Part shown: in pieces, positions 25,032 through 33,008 of the stretch
Numbering within the stretch: the stretch's first letter is position 1
Layout of the letters: each line of letters starts with the position of its first letter
Source of the DNA: Gammaproteobacteria bacterium
Lineage (GTDB): Bacteria; Pseudomonadota; Gammaproteobacteria; Pseudomonadales; Azotimanducaceae
Length of the DNA: 38,058 nucleotides
Direction: 5' to 3'
Assembly (NCBI GenBank): GCA_002708765.1
Contig: PAPD01000041.1
Span: forward strand, 1 to 38,058
Notes under the pieces: generated by a model
Seen by the model: the letters and a program-made list of their open reading frames with translations, nothing else
Database searches by the model: none
Told to the model about the DNA's origin: nothing
Program-made: the position numbers and the translations under genes

Positions 25032-25069
25032 TATACTTGCGAACGTTGGTCACCTGCGACCAGAGTATA
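25032..25069. promoter_or_regulatory. Compound dyad in the bicupin/TonB-receptor divergent promoter region
   Basis: TGGTC (25047-25051) and GACCA (25058-25062) form an inner dyad. TATACT (25032-25037) and AGTATA (25064-25069) form an outer one, but the two are not concentric. A further TGGTCA half-site lies at 24995-25000. Placement between divergent genes suggests an operator; no regulator gene is adjacent. Confidence 0.35.
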
Positions 25070-25148
25070 AGAATAAAATTAAAAATGCATCTGCTTGGAG
25101 ACGAACTAGATTGTTGTTTTTTGATTGCAGATCAAGGGGGAGTTAATA

Positions 25149-27353
25149 ATGATTGTTTCTAAATCCAAGCGGAGTTTGTCGTTTCTGGCGGCAACAGTTT
25201 TTTTCGCTAATTCTTTTTTCTTTTCCGCGGTGTCGGCTGATGGTGAAAGCATGACCCTTGAAGAGGTTGTGGTTACCGCTAGGAAGAGAGGTGAAAACCT
25301 TATCGATATTCCGGAGTCGGTTGTTTCGTTGTCCGGCGAAGCGATAGAGCGGCAGAATATCAAAGGGCTTGATAAAATCGGGCTCGCAATTCCGAATCTG
25401 AATCTGGCCATGAGAACGGACGGTTACCCGAATGTTTCGATCAGAGGTATCGGGGCCTTTGGTCTCACCCAGGGTGTCGGGTTTTATCTCGATGATATCC
25501 AGCTGTTTAGTGATGCCTCTTCTCGTTTCGGAGACCTTGAAAGAATAGAGGTATTGAAAGGTCCCCAGGGAACTTTGTATGGTGGTAGCAATATCGGGGG
25601 AGCGGTCAAGTTTGTTAGCGTAAGACCTTCTGCCGATGATGTGTCTGGAAAAATCAAAGTCCTTGGCGGTGATCAGGGAGTAATAGATTTCGAGGGATCG
25701 ATTAACATACCTCTCGGTGAAAACGGCTGGGCAATGCGAGCGTTTGGTTTTAGCAGAGAGGATGACGGTTTTATGACAAACCCGAACTCACCCGCCCCGG
25801 ATCCGAGCCAGGGACCTTTTGTCACTCAACCAGAGGATGTTGGTGCATATGAGGAAAGTGGTGGCAGAATTTCTTTGGCAGGGCCTCTTAGTGACAATTT
25901 ATCGCTCTACGCTTCTGTGCGATTCAACGAATATGACGGACCAGTAAATAACTGGGCTCGTGAGCTCGGGGGCACCCCGGATAATTTCCAATATCCGACC
26001 GTTCTTGATACAAACTTGAATCCTACCCACGAGCGAGAGGTTTTTGGGGCCCACGTAGAACTGACTTGGGAGCTTGACGGTTTTGATATCACTTCTATCA
26101 CATCTTATACCGACGCAGAAAGCACCAGAAAAACCGACGTTGATCTGACCCAGTTCTGGTTTATCAATACTAACCGTCCTGAGGAATTCGAGATCACTAC
26201 GCAAGAGCTAAGATTTACCTCGACCGGCGACGGTGCCCTCCAGTGGTTGGGTGGTATTTATTATTCGTCTTATAAAAATGAAATGAACTCAGAGTTTGTT
26301 TTCGGTCCTGGTGTTCTTGCAGACGCTTCGGTAGGGCCGATCGCGGCGCCTTTCGAGTTGAGGGAGGAAGACAATACTCATTTCGCAGTATTTGGGAACA
26401 TGACCTATACCATGGATGACTGGGAAATAGGGTTAGGTGTGAGAATTGACAGGTGGGAAGAAGATGAAGATAACCTCGATGCGGAGACCAATGGAGCTAT
26501 CCACTCAGCGAAGATTGACGCCACCGAGTTTCTTCCCAGGTTATCTGTTACCAGGCACGTTACTGATGATTCCATGTTTTATTTCACTGCTTCCCAGGGC
26601 TATGAGCCGGGTGGGCTAAACGGAACTACCCCGGTCTTCACGTCGGATGGTTCTCCGTCTCTCCTGTCGTTTGAGCCAGAAAAGGCTGTCCAGTACGAGA
26701 TAGGCTGGAAAGGTTCTCTGATGGAAGGTAGGGCAACGGCGGCGGTAGCAGCTTTCTTCATTGATTATGAAGACAGGGCTTATCAGATTCTGACTCCAAA
26801 CCCCAACGGTCCGGGTTTGATTGAAGGCATTACAAATGTGGGTGACACAGATCAGAAAGGACTCGAGCTAGAGTTCGCTATTATGATAAATGAATACCTC
26901 ACACTGAGCGCAGCAGCTGGTTTCATCGACGCCGAGTGGGACGCCGGGACGGTAATGCCTGACGGAACCGATCTCAGTGGCAAAACTCCATCGAATGTCA
27001 TTGATGATGGGTTTTCTGTGACCGCCGATTTCAATAAACCTCTATCGAATGACGCGAACCTGTTAGCCAGTTTGCAATTCAGTCACCAGGGGCAGGGCGA
27101 GAGCATGCCGCCTTTCGACCCGATAACAAATGAGCCTTATTCGGTCCTGAACATTCAGGTCGGTGTGCAGAAGGGCCCTTGGGAATTTATGGTTAACGTC
27201 GATAATGTCACCGACGAAGAGTACTATACCGACCTTGAAAACTTTCCGAACTTCGGGTTGGATGGGTTGTCCGGTGAAGGCCCTGCAACAATCGTTATCG
27301 GAACCTTTGGTCACCCGAGGATTGTGTCTGCTAGCCTGACTTACGCATTCTAG
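25149..27353 (+). CDS. TonB-dependent outer-membrane receptor
   Basis: A 734-residue receptor for energy-dependent uptake. It has a signal peptide (about 1-30), a TonB-box-like EEVVVTARKR just after it, and a plug domain (IPESVVSLSGEAIER, VSIRGIGAF, LERIEVLKGPQGTLYGGSNIGG). A long beta-barrel follows, ending in SASLTYAF with the C-terminal Phe needed for barrel assembly. The start at 25149 is preferred over the in-frame 25125 start because GGGGGAG lies about seven bases upstream of it. The sequence is of the broad class with non-siderophore substrates. Divergence from a Rieske/cupin operon suggests it imports that pathway's substrate. It ends in a strong terminator. Confidence 0.93.
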   Translation: MIVSKSKRSLSFLAATVFFANSFFFSAVSADGESMTLEEVVVTARKRGENLIDIPESVVSLSGEAIERQNIKGLDKIGLAIPNLNLAMRTDGYPNVSIRGIGAFGLTQGVGFYLDDIQLFSDASSRFGDLERIEVLKGPQGTLYGGSNIGGAVKFVSVRPSADDVSGKIKVLGGDQGVIDFEGSINIPLGENGWAMRAFGFSREDDGFMTNPNSPAPDPSQGPFVTQPEDVGAYEESGGRISLAGPLSDNLSLYASVRFNEYDGPVNNWARELGGTPDNFQYPTVLDTNLNPTHEREVFGAHVELTWELDGFDITSITSYTDAESTRKTDVDLTQFWFINTNRPEEFEITTQELRFTSTGDGALQWLGGIYYSSYKNEMNSEFVFGPGVLADASVGPIAAPFELREEDNTHFAVFGNMTYTMDDWEIGLGVRIDRWEEDEDNLDAETNGAIHSAKIDATEFLPRLSVTRHVTDDSMFYFTASQGYEPGGLNGTTPVFTSDGSPSLLSFEPEKAVQYEIGWKGSLMEGRATAAVAAFFIDYEDRAYQILTPNPNGPGLIEGITNVGDTDQKGLELEFAIMINEYLTLSAAAGFIDAEWDAGTVMPDGTDLSGKTPSNVIDDGFSVTADFNKPLSNDANLLASLQFSHQGQGESMPPFDPITNEPYSVLNIQVGVQKGPWEFMVNVDNVTDEEYYTDLENFPNFGLDGLSGEGPATIVIGTFGHPRIVSASLTYAF

Positions 27354-27365
27354 AGTTGTCTCGAT

Positions 27366-27409
27366 ATACCTCAGCAGGACGATTTTCGTTCTGCCGAGGT
27401 ATCCTTTTT
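27366..27409 (+). terminator. Rho-independent terminator after the TonB-dependent receptor
   Basis: Arms at 27366-27381 and 27387-27402 pair over about 15 positions with one mismatch (27373/27395) and one G-T pair. They close a 5-base ATTTT loop and are followed by CC and TTTTT (27405-27409). It begins 13 bases after the receptor stop codon. On the other strand there is no T-run, so it mainly stops plus-strand transcription. Confidence 0.85.
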
Positions 27410-27419
27410 GATCCCCAGG

Positions 27420-28421
27420 TTATTCGAACTCGAATCGTTCGGTGGTCACGGTGGCCTGCGCCTGCTCCGAGTAACGAGGTCCCGAAATGATTTCGGGTAG
27501 AAATATCTCGTTGAGTTCATGCAGAAGTTCTTTTGTTAACTCCACTTTTTGGGATTCGAAATTATCGGACAGGTGCTCCAGGCTGGTTGTGCCAGGGATA
27601 GGAATGGCTGATTCATCCTGAGCAAGTGTCCAGGCCAGAGAGAGCTGCGCTAAACTGCAACAAAGTTCGGACGAGATCTTTCTCGCTTTCTCCAGGAGGG
27701 AAAGATTTGCGGAAAGATGGGGCTCGGAAAATCTGGGAAAAGTTTTTCTGAGATCATTTTTGTGGAGCTCATCGTGAACGATTGTTTCGTCAGATAGATA
27801 TCCTCTCCCTACAGGCGAAAACGGCACAAAGGTAACCCCTAGATCCGAGCAGGTTTCAATAACCGCGATCTCGGGGTTTCTCGTCATCAGCGAATACTCG
27901 GATTGCATGGCGGAAATCGGATGTTCAGAGTGAGCTCTCCGGAGAGTCTCTGCAGACATTTCCGAGAGACCAAGCATGCGGATTTTTCCTTCTTCCTTAA
28001 GCTCTGCTAGTGCGCCCACCGACTCCTCTACCGGAACATCCGGATCTGGGCGGTGCATGTAGTAAAGATCAATAACGTCTGTCTGAAGGCGCTTCAGGCT
28101 GGATTCGCATGCTGCTTTTATGGTGGATGGTCGCCCATCAAGAACCCTCTTCCCATCCTTGAAACCAAGCACACACTTGCTCGCGATAAGGAAATTTTCT
28201 CTGTTTGGCTTCAGTGCTTCGCCAATCAGTTTTTCGTTTTCCCCCAGCCCATAGATCGTTGCAGTATCAAAGAAATCATAGCCAATATCTGTTGCTTTTT
28301 TCAGGAAGTCTATTGCCTCGGATCTTTCGAGCCCGGGTCCGTAGGACGGAGTCAGATTCATGCAGCCCAGTCCTACCGGGTGAACCTTCATTTCGCCTAT
28401 CTGTCTTTTTTTAAAAGCCAT
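27420..28421 (-). CDS. Aldo/keto reductase
   Basis: A 333-residue NADPH-dependent carbonyl reductase. The catalytic tetrad is visible: Asp in YDFFDTATIYG, Tyr in the same segment, Lys in FLIASKCVLGF and His in DLYYMHRPDPD. PIPGTTSLEHLSDNFES near the C-terminus is the cofactor-phosphate region. The sequence resembles the AKR13-like group (N-terminal MKVHPVGLGCMNL). It is cytoplasmic. It is divergent from the carotenoid-oxygenase-like gene across a 206-base gap, so a role in reducing an aldehyde product of that enzyme is possible but not shown. Confidence 0.92.
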   Translation of the reverse strand: MAFKKRQIGEMKVHPVGLGCMNLTPSYGPGLERSEAIDFLKKATDIGYDFFDTATIYGLGENEKLIGEALKPNRENFLIASKCVLGFKDGKRVLDGRPSTIKAACESSLKRLQTDVIDLYYMHRPDPDVPVEESVGALAELKEEGKIRMLGLSEMSAETLRRAHSEHPISAMQSEYSLMTRNPEIAVIETCSDLGVTFVPFSPVGRGYLSDETIVHDELHKNDLRKTFPRFSEPHLSANLSLLEKARKISSELCCSLAQLSLAWTLAQDESAIPIPGTTSLEHLSDNFESQKVELTKELLHELNEIFLPEIISGPRYSEQAQATVTTERFEFE

Positions 28422-28456
28422 TTATTTTCCTTGTTGTTTTGCTGACCAGTTTTATG

Positions 28457-28487
28457 CCTGCGAATCCTGAAAACGGATCTCGGCAGG
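28457..28487. repeat. Imperfect hairpin in the AKR/carotenoid-oxygenase divergent gap
   Basis: CCTGC (28457-28461) pairs with GCAGG (28483-28487), and ATCC (28464-28467) with GGAT (28475-28478) inside it. There is no T-run on either strand and it lies upstream of both genes. It may be an operator or leader structure. Confidence 0.3.
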
Positions 28488-28627
28488 ACAGTGCGACAGA
28501 TTCTTTCATGTTCGATCCCTGTTAATCAATTTTTTTAGATGCCTTCAGTTGTTAAACCATCGATATCTTAGTTTCTGTTTTTGATGCTATGATATTTTCT
28601 ATTCGATAATGCAATAGGAGAAAAGAA

Positions 28628-30040
28628 ATGGCGAAGATGTTTCCCAGTCATCCCAACCTGGATGGTGGTTTTGCTCCCATTCATATGGAGGTAGATGCGC
28701 CGGATCTTGTCGTCGATGGTGAGATACCTCGCGAGCTTAGGGGTGCATTTTTTAGAAATGGACCTAATCCCCAATTTTCTCCTCGAGGAGATTATCATTG
28801 GTTTGGTGGAGACGGGATGATTCATGGTTTCTATTTTTCCGAGGGCCAGGTTTCATATAGGAACCGGTATGTCAGAACGGTAAAATGGAAAAAAGAAAAC
28901 GAGGAAGGGCGCTCTCTTTTTGCGGCGTTCAATCCGATGGATTCAGACGAAAGCGTTATGGGAATGGAAACTGATGGTCTCGCAAATACAAATGTGGTTT
29001 ACCACGCTGGAAGGTTACTAGCTCTCGAGGAAGCTCACGCTCCCTTTGAGCTAGACCCGGTATCCCTGGAATCGGTTGGCTCACATGACTTTGGAGGGAA
29101 ATTGAGTGGTCCGATGACGGCCCACCCCAAAATTGATCCAGAGAATGGAGAAATGCTTTTCTTCGGATACAACGCTGATGGGCTTATTTCTGAGCATATG
29201 TCCTTCCATGTGGTTAATAAAGAGGGACAGCTTATCAAATCAGAAACCTTCAAGGCGCCCTATGCTTCGATGGTTCACGATTTCATGGTCACCCGGGAGC
29301 ACGTAATATTCCCTATTATGCCGTTAACCGGATCACTTGAAAGAGCGATGACTGGCGGGCCCGTCTACGCCTGGGAACCCGAGAAAGGAGTTCACATCGG
29401 GATTATGCCAAGAAGCGGGAGCGTTGATGACCTTCGCTGGTTTAAAGGAGATCCATCATTTGTGTTTCATCCGATGAACGCCCATACGGATGATAACGTC
29501 GTGACCTGCGATGTTTGCGAATTTGAACAGGCGCCATTATTCCCCTGGGTGGACGGAACCCCTGGTGATCCGTCCAAGGCTATTCCTAGACTGACCAGAT
29601 GGAAATTCGACCTCGCCGCCAATAGCGACGAGTTCAAGTCAGAAAGGCTGGACGACATTCCTTGTGAGTTCCCTCGGCTTGATGAACGTTTTACCGCTAC
29701 TAATTACCGGTATGGATTTTTTGCGGCCGATAATAATCCTGAGTTTAAAGTTGGTGGTTTCAACGCAATCGGTCGGGTTGATCATCAGACTGGCAAGACC
29801 GATATACATGATGTTGGTGAGGCCTGCGCAACTAATGAACCCATATTTGTTCCTAAATCCGATGACTCACCTGAGGGTGAAGGTTTTGTTTTAGCGAATG
29901 TCTATGACGCGAACCGGAAGGCGAGTCATCTGCTCGTCCTGGACGCGCAGAATGTTTCCGGATCGCCCCTGGCAAAGGCTTATCTTGATCATCGGGTACC
30001 CTTTGGGTTTCATGGAAATTGGGCTCCTCTTTCTATCTAG
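28628..30040 (+). CDS. Carotenoid-cleavage-type dioxygenase (RPE65/lignostilbene oxygenase family)
   Basis: A 470-residue non-haem iron dioxygenase that oxidatively splits a C=C bond. GAFFRNGPNPQF (about 39-50) and DYHWFGGDGMIHGF are family hallmarks. The four iron-binding His are identifiable as H166 (TAHPKID), H217 (MVHDFM), H281 (FVFHPMNA) and H462 (PFGFHGNW, near the C-terminus). The substrate could be a carotenoid, apocarotenoid or stilbene. AGGAGAAAAG precedes the ATG. The SDR gene begins 31 bases downstream, followed by a Rieske oxygenase, giving a three-enzyme oxidative operon. Confidence 0.93.
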   Translation: MAKMFPSHPNLDGGFAPIHMEVDAPDLVVDGEIPRELRGAFFRNGPNPQFSPRGDYHWFGGDGMIHGFYFSEGQVSYRNRYVRTVKWKKENEEGRSLFAAFNPMDSDESVMGMETDGLANTNVVYHAGRLLALEEAHAPFELDPVSLESVGSHDFGGKLSGPMTAHPKIDPENGEMLFFGYNADGLISEHMSFHVVNKEGQLIKSETFKAPYASMVHDFMVTREHVIFPIMPLTGSLERAMTGGPVYAWEPEKGVHIGIMPRSGSVDDLRWFKGDPSFVFHPMNAHTDDNVVTCDVCEFEQAPLFPWVDGTPGDPSKAIPRLTRWKFDLAANSDEFKSERLDDIPCEFPRLDERFTATNYRYGFFAADNNPEFKVGGFNAIGRVDHQTGKTDIHDVGEACATNEPIFVPKSDDSPEGEGFVLANVYDANRKASHLLVLDAQNVSGSPLAKAYLDHRVPFGFHGNWAPLSI

Positions 30041-30071
30041 TCAGTTCCAGCCGGGTATAGAGGGGGTGGCT

Positions 30072-30848
30072 GTGAGAGAATTTGTGGACAAGGTTGTTCT
30101 GGTTACGGGAGGAACTACCGGGATAGGGTACGCCACTGCAAAGGCTTTTGCCGGGGAGGGCGCTAGGGTAGTTATATGTGGGCGCACCAGAGAAAAGGGT
30201 GACAAGGCTCTAGAAGAGTTAGGTCGCCTTGGCTCAGATGTCAGGTTCGTGCCGGCAGATGTAACGAGCGAGTCCAGTGTGAAGGGTATGGTCGAGTTCG
30301 CGATAGACAGCTTTGGGTCGCTGGATTATGCATTTAATAATGCGGGTATCTTTGTCCCGGAACCCTTATTCCATGACCACCAAACTGGTACCTGGGAGAA
30401 GGTTATCGCGTCAAATCTTACTGGAGTGTATCTGTGCATGAAATACGAACTGGCAGCAATGCTCCGGACACAGAGAAAGAGTGACGGCGTGATAATAAAC
30501 AACGCTTCTATTGTTGGGCACCGCGGTTCCCGGGCGTCGGGCCTAGCCTACACGGCAGCCAAGCATGGTGTTCTGGGTTTGACGAAGCAGGCTGCCATTA
30601 ATTACGCTGGTCAGGGAGTCCGGATCAACGCGGTTTCACCCGGACCAACGCTAACAGAGGCGACTAGGTCGGGCCTTGAAGGCCCTGCTGATGAGGTCGA
30701 AGCCAGAATAAGCCTGCTCAATCCGACAGGAGAGCTAGTACCAACACAGGAAATTGCCGCGGCGGTAACCTTTCTCTGTTCATCTGGAGCAAGTATGATA
30801 AACGGGCACGATATTCCATTAGACGGTGGCCAACTGGCTAAACTCTAA
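30072..30848 (+). CDS. Short-chain dehydrogenase/reductase
   Basis: A 258-residue classical SDR. The NAD(P)-binding segment is VTGGTTGIGYATA (about 11-23), the structural motif is NNAGIF, the catalytic Ser is in NNASIVGHRGS, and Tyr/Lys are in YTAAKHG. RINAVSPGPTLTEA follows as in the family. The frame is open from 29898, but those residues would overlap the carotenoid oxygenase gene. GTG at 30072 matches the SDR N-terminus (REFVDKVVLVTGG) and has GAGGGGG upstream; GTG 30066 is an alternative. It probably oxidises or reduces a product of the neighbouring oxygenases. Confidence 0.9.
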   Translation: MREFVDKVVLVTGGTTGIGYATAKAFAGEGARVVICGRTREKGDKALEELGRLGSDVRFVPADVTSESSVKGMVEFAIDSFGSLDYAFNNAGIFVPEPLFHDHQTGTWEKVIASNLTGVYLCMKYELAAMLRTQRKSDGVIINNASIVGHRGSRASGLAYTAAKHGVLGLTKQAAINYAGQGVRINAVSPGPTLTEATRSGLEGPADEVEARISLLNPTGELVPTQEIAAAVTFLCSSGASMINGHDIPLDGGQLAKL

Positions 30849-30868
30849 TTCTGAAGGGAGGCGAAATA

Positions 30869-32221
30869 ATGTCTGAAGCTCTAAGTAAGCCTGATGTCCA
30901 GGTACCGGTTACCTATCGAAAAATTACGGCAGACCGGTACATATCGCATGAATACATGCTCAAGGAACGAGAAAAAATATGGTCCAGGACCTGGTTAGTT
31001 GCGGGCCCCGCTCAGGATGTAAAGGAGTCCGGAGATTTTTTCGTCTTCGATCTGGATCCCGAGTCGATCATTGTCAGTCGATCGGAGTCCGGAGAGCTGC
31101 ACGCGTTTTTTAATGTCTGTCAGCATCGGGGAGCCAGGCTGATATCAACAGATCTAGGTTGTATGGAAAAATGGACTTGTCCTTATCATGGCTGGGCCTT
31201 CAATAATGATGGTAGTTTGAGCAATGTTCCTGATGAAGACAGGTTTAGTCGGGGGGTGCCCAGAGATCTTCTTTCTTTGAAGCCGCTGCGGGTGGAGTCC
31301 TGGGGCGGAATGATCTGGGTTTGCATGGATCAAAAGGCCCCATCACTGAAAGAGTTTCTTGGCCCTGTGGTCCAGATGATTGAACCTTTCCGGCCGGAGG
31401 ACATGACCCTGGTTGAGGATCAGACTTGCAGGCTGGAGTGCAATTATAAAGCTGTTTTCGACAATTTCTGTGAGCTCTATCACGTAGAACATATTCACCC
31501 CCAGCACGAACTGATTTTTGACTGCCCGACATCTACAGCCGAATTCTTCGAGAACGGCCACACTAGGGTTCTAATAGACGGATTTACAGTTAATTCGAGG
31601 CTCCCTATTCCGGAGGAGGTTCCTCCGACGCAGTGGGCCCAACTTGAGACTCTGGGAATGAACAGGGAGGATTACAAGGGACGCGTTCTTGATGTCCGGA
31701 GAGATGTTCAACTTAAAAAAAGGGAGACGGGCCCAGCTCTTGGTTACAATTACGACCTCCTCAGCGATGACCAGTTATCGGATATTGTTCAATACAACAT
31801 CTTTCCCAATTCGATATTAGTGCTTCAACCAGAAGAATTCTGGATACTGCGGTCTCGTCCCAGGGGAGACGATCCTAATCAGTGCTACTGGGATAAGTTC
31901 GCTCTTAGGATGCTTCCCGATGCGGAGCTCCAGAAAAACTCCTCTGTTACGTTTCCTGCGCTGCAGAATCGTGCCAACGTTTCTTTCAATCTTGACCAGA
32001 CAAGCGATGGGTCGATGCGACCCGAGCACGATGAATTTGATCAGGAAGCGATAATAGCTGGAGAGAAAACCATGACTATTACTCTGGATCAGGACATCCA
32101 CCTCATCCGGGACGTTCAGCGTGGAATGAAATCGAGAGGTTTCGAGGAGGCATGGTTAAACGATGATGAAGCTAGAGTCCAGCATTACCACAACTACATA
32201 GACCGCTATATGGAAAATTGA
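30869..32221 (+). CDS. Rieske non-haem iron ring-hydroxylating oxygenase, alpha subunit
   Basis: A 450-residue oxygenase alpha subunit. Rieske ligands are C84 and H86 (NVCQHRGA) and C104 and H107 (CPYHGWAF). The catalytic site is DNFCELYHVEHIHP, with bridging D198 and iron ligands H205 and H210. LDQDIHLIRDVQRGMKSRG near the C-terminus contains the probable Asp ligand. Only 20 bases separate it from the SDR stop, with GGGAGG as ribosome-binding site, so it is in the same operon. No beta subunit or reductase is present. It is only distantly similar in layout to the other Rieske protein here (22176), so they are not a recent duplication. Confidence 0.92.
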   Translation: MSEALSKPDVQVPVTYRKITADRYISHEYMLKEREKIWSRTWLVAGPAQDVKESGDFFVFDLDPESIIVSRSESGELHAFFNVCQHRGARLISTDLGCMEKWTCPYHGWAFNNDGSLSNVPDEDRFSRGVPRDLLSLKPLRVESWGGMIWVCMDQKAPSLKEFLGPVVQMIEPFRPEDMTLVEDQTCRLECNYKAVFDNFCELYHVEHIHPQHELIFDCPTSTAEFFENGHTRVLIDGFTVNSRLPIPEEVPPTQWAQLETLGMNREDYKGRVLDVRRDVQLKKRETGPALGYNYDLLSDDQLSDIVQYNIFPNSILVLQPEEFWILRSRPRGDDPNQCYWDKFALRMLPDAELQKNSSVTFPALQNRANVSFNLDQTSDGSMRPEHDEFDQEAIIAGEKTMTITLDQDIHLIRDVQRGMKSRGFEEAWLNDDEARVQHYHNYIDRYMEN

Positions 32222-32289
32222 AGACAGAAATTCAAATAAAGTCTATATAAAACAATTACCTATAATCCCATGTTAATTTTATTTCATCA

Positions 32290-32910
32290 TTAATTGATTA
32301 ATCCGCACCCTCTCAGTATTGTCTCTGATATGAAATCGGATATTTGTGATACTAGGTTTTCGTCGTAGTCAGGTCGGTCCATAATTCTTAGAACTTGCAC
32401 CTGGAAATCAGCGTAGTGCTGGGTTGACGCCCAGATCATGAATATAAGGAGAACCGGGTCGGATCGAGGCATCTTTCCCGCATCCATCCAGGACTGAATC
32501 ACTTTTGCCCTCTCGTTGACCCAGGGTCGCATTACTTCTTCCAGATAGTTGGATATATACGGGGCCCCCTGGATGATCTCCGTAGCGAAAAGTTTGGAGG
32601 CCGAAGGGTCTTCGAAAGCCAGTCGTACTTTTTCCCTGATAAAGAGGTCTAGTGTCTCCGTCGGGTCGTCCTCGTCAGTGGTGCCGTCGAAGAAATCGTT
32701 CCATTTTTCCATGATGCTGTTCAGTGCGGCGACATAGAGGCTGACTTTATTTCGAAAATAATAATGCACGTTGGCTTTGGGCAGCCCAGCTCTGTCGGCT
32801 ATGGCCTGCATCCTTGCCCCGTTTAGGCCCCTCAAAGCAAATTCTTCCCGGGCAGCGCTCATTATCTTTGCGAAGTTTTTATCTCGTGGTCTGGAAGGAT
32901 TTCTGGCCAT
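32290..32910 (-). CDS. TetR family regulator, RutR-like
   Basis: A 206-residue repressor. The N-terminal helix-turn-helix reads ARMQAIADRAGLPKANVHYYFRNK in two parts (about 32-55). The ligand domain has the RutR/YcdC-like segment PSASKLFATEIIQGAPYISNYL (about 102-123) and RPWVNERAKVIQSWMDAGK. RutR in E. coli responds to uracil and controls pyrimidine and, in many bacteria, purine use. This gene is divergent from xdhABC. A near-consensus RutR box and a perfect palindrome lie in the 98-base gap, so it probably represses or tunes the purine operon and itself. The exact ligand is unknown. Confidence 0.88.
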   Translation of the reverse strand: MARNPSRPRDKNFAKIMSAAREEFALRGLNGARMQAIADRAGLPKANVHYYFRNKVSLYVAALNSIMEKWNDFFDGTTDEDDPTETLDLFIREKVRLAFEDPSASKLFATEIIQGAPYISNYLEEVMRPWVNERAKVIQSWMDAGKMPRSDPVLLIFMIWASTQHYADFQVQVLRIMDRPDYDENLVSQISDFISETILRGCGLIN

Positions 32911-32969
32911 TGTTTTAGATGCCTTTGTGAAAATAATATTCCTGAAAGGGTGATATTCCTGCTGGTTTA

Positions 32970-32985
32970 GGGTAAATTATTACCC
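32970..32985. promoter_or_regulatory. Palindromic operator candidate between the TetR gene and xdhA
   Basis: GGGTAA (32970-32975) and TTACCC (32980-32985) form a perfect palindrome around ATTA. Flanking GGTTT (32964-32968) and AAACC (32986-32990) extend it with one bulged A at 32969. A divergent TetR-type gene makes this a likely repressor or activator site, but the sequence does not match the RutR consensus. Confidence 0.5.
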
Positions 32986-32989
32986 AAAC

Positions 32990-33005
32990 CTGTCCAAATG
33001 GTCAA
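32990..33005. promoter_or_regulatory. RutR-like box ahead of xdhA
   Basis: The site reads CTGTCCA-AA-TGGTCAA. The known RutR consensus is TTGACCA-N2-TGGTCAA, so the right arm matches 7 of 7 and the left 5 of 7. It ends three bases before the xdhA start codon, so a bound regulator would block the beginning of the gene. Confidence 0.55.
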
Positions 33006-33008
33006 GAT

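Noticed and set aside
29898-30071. Extended N-terminus of the SDR protein
   Set aside because: The added residues overlap the carotenoid oxygenase gene in another frame and do not look like SDR sequence; GTG at 30072 fits the family start.
22176-32221. The two Rieske oxygenases as a recent gene duplication
   Set aside because: Lengths, spacing between Rieske ligands and flanking sequence differ clearly; only the shared motifs match.
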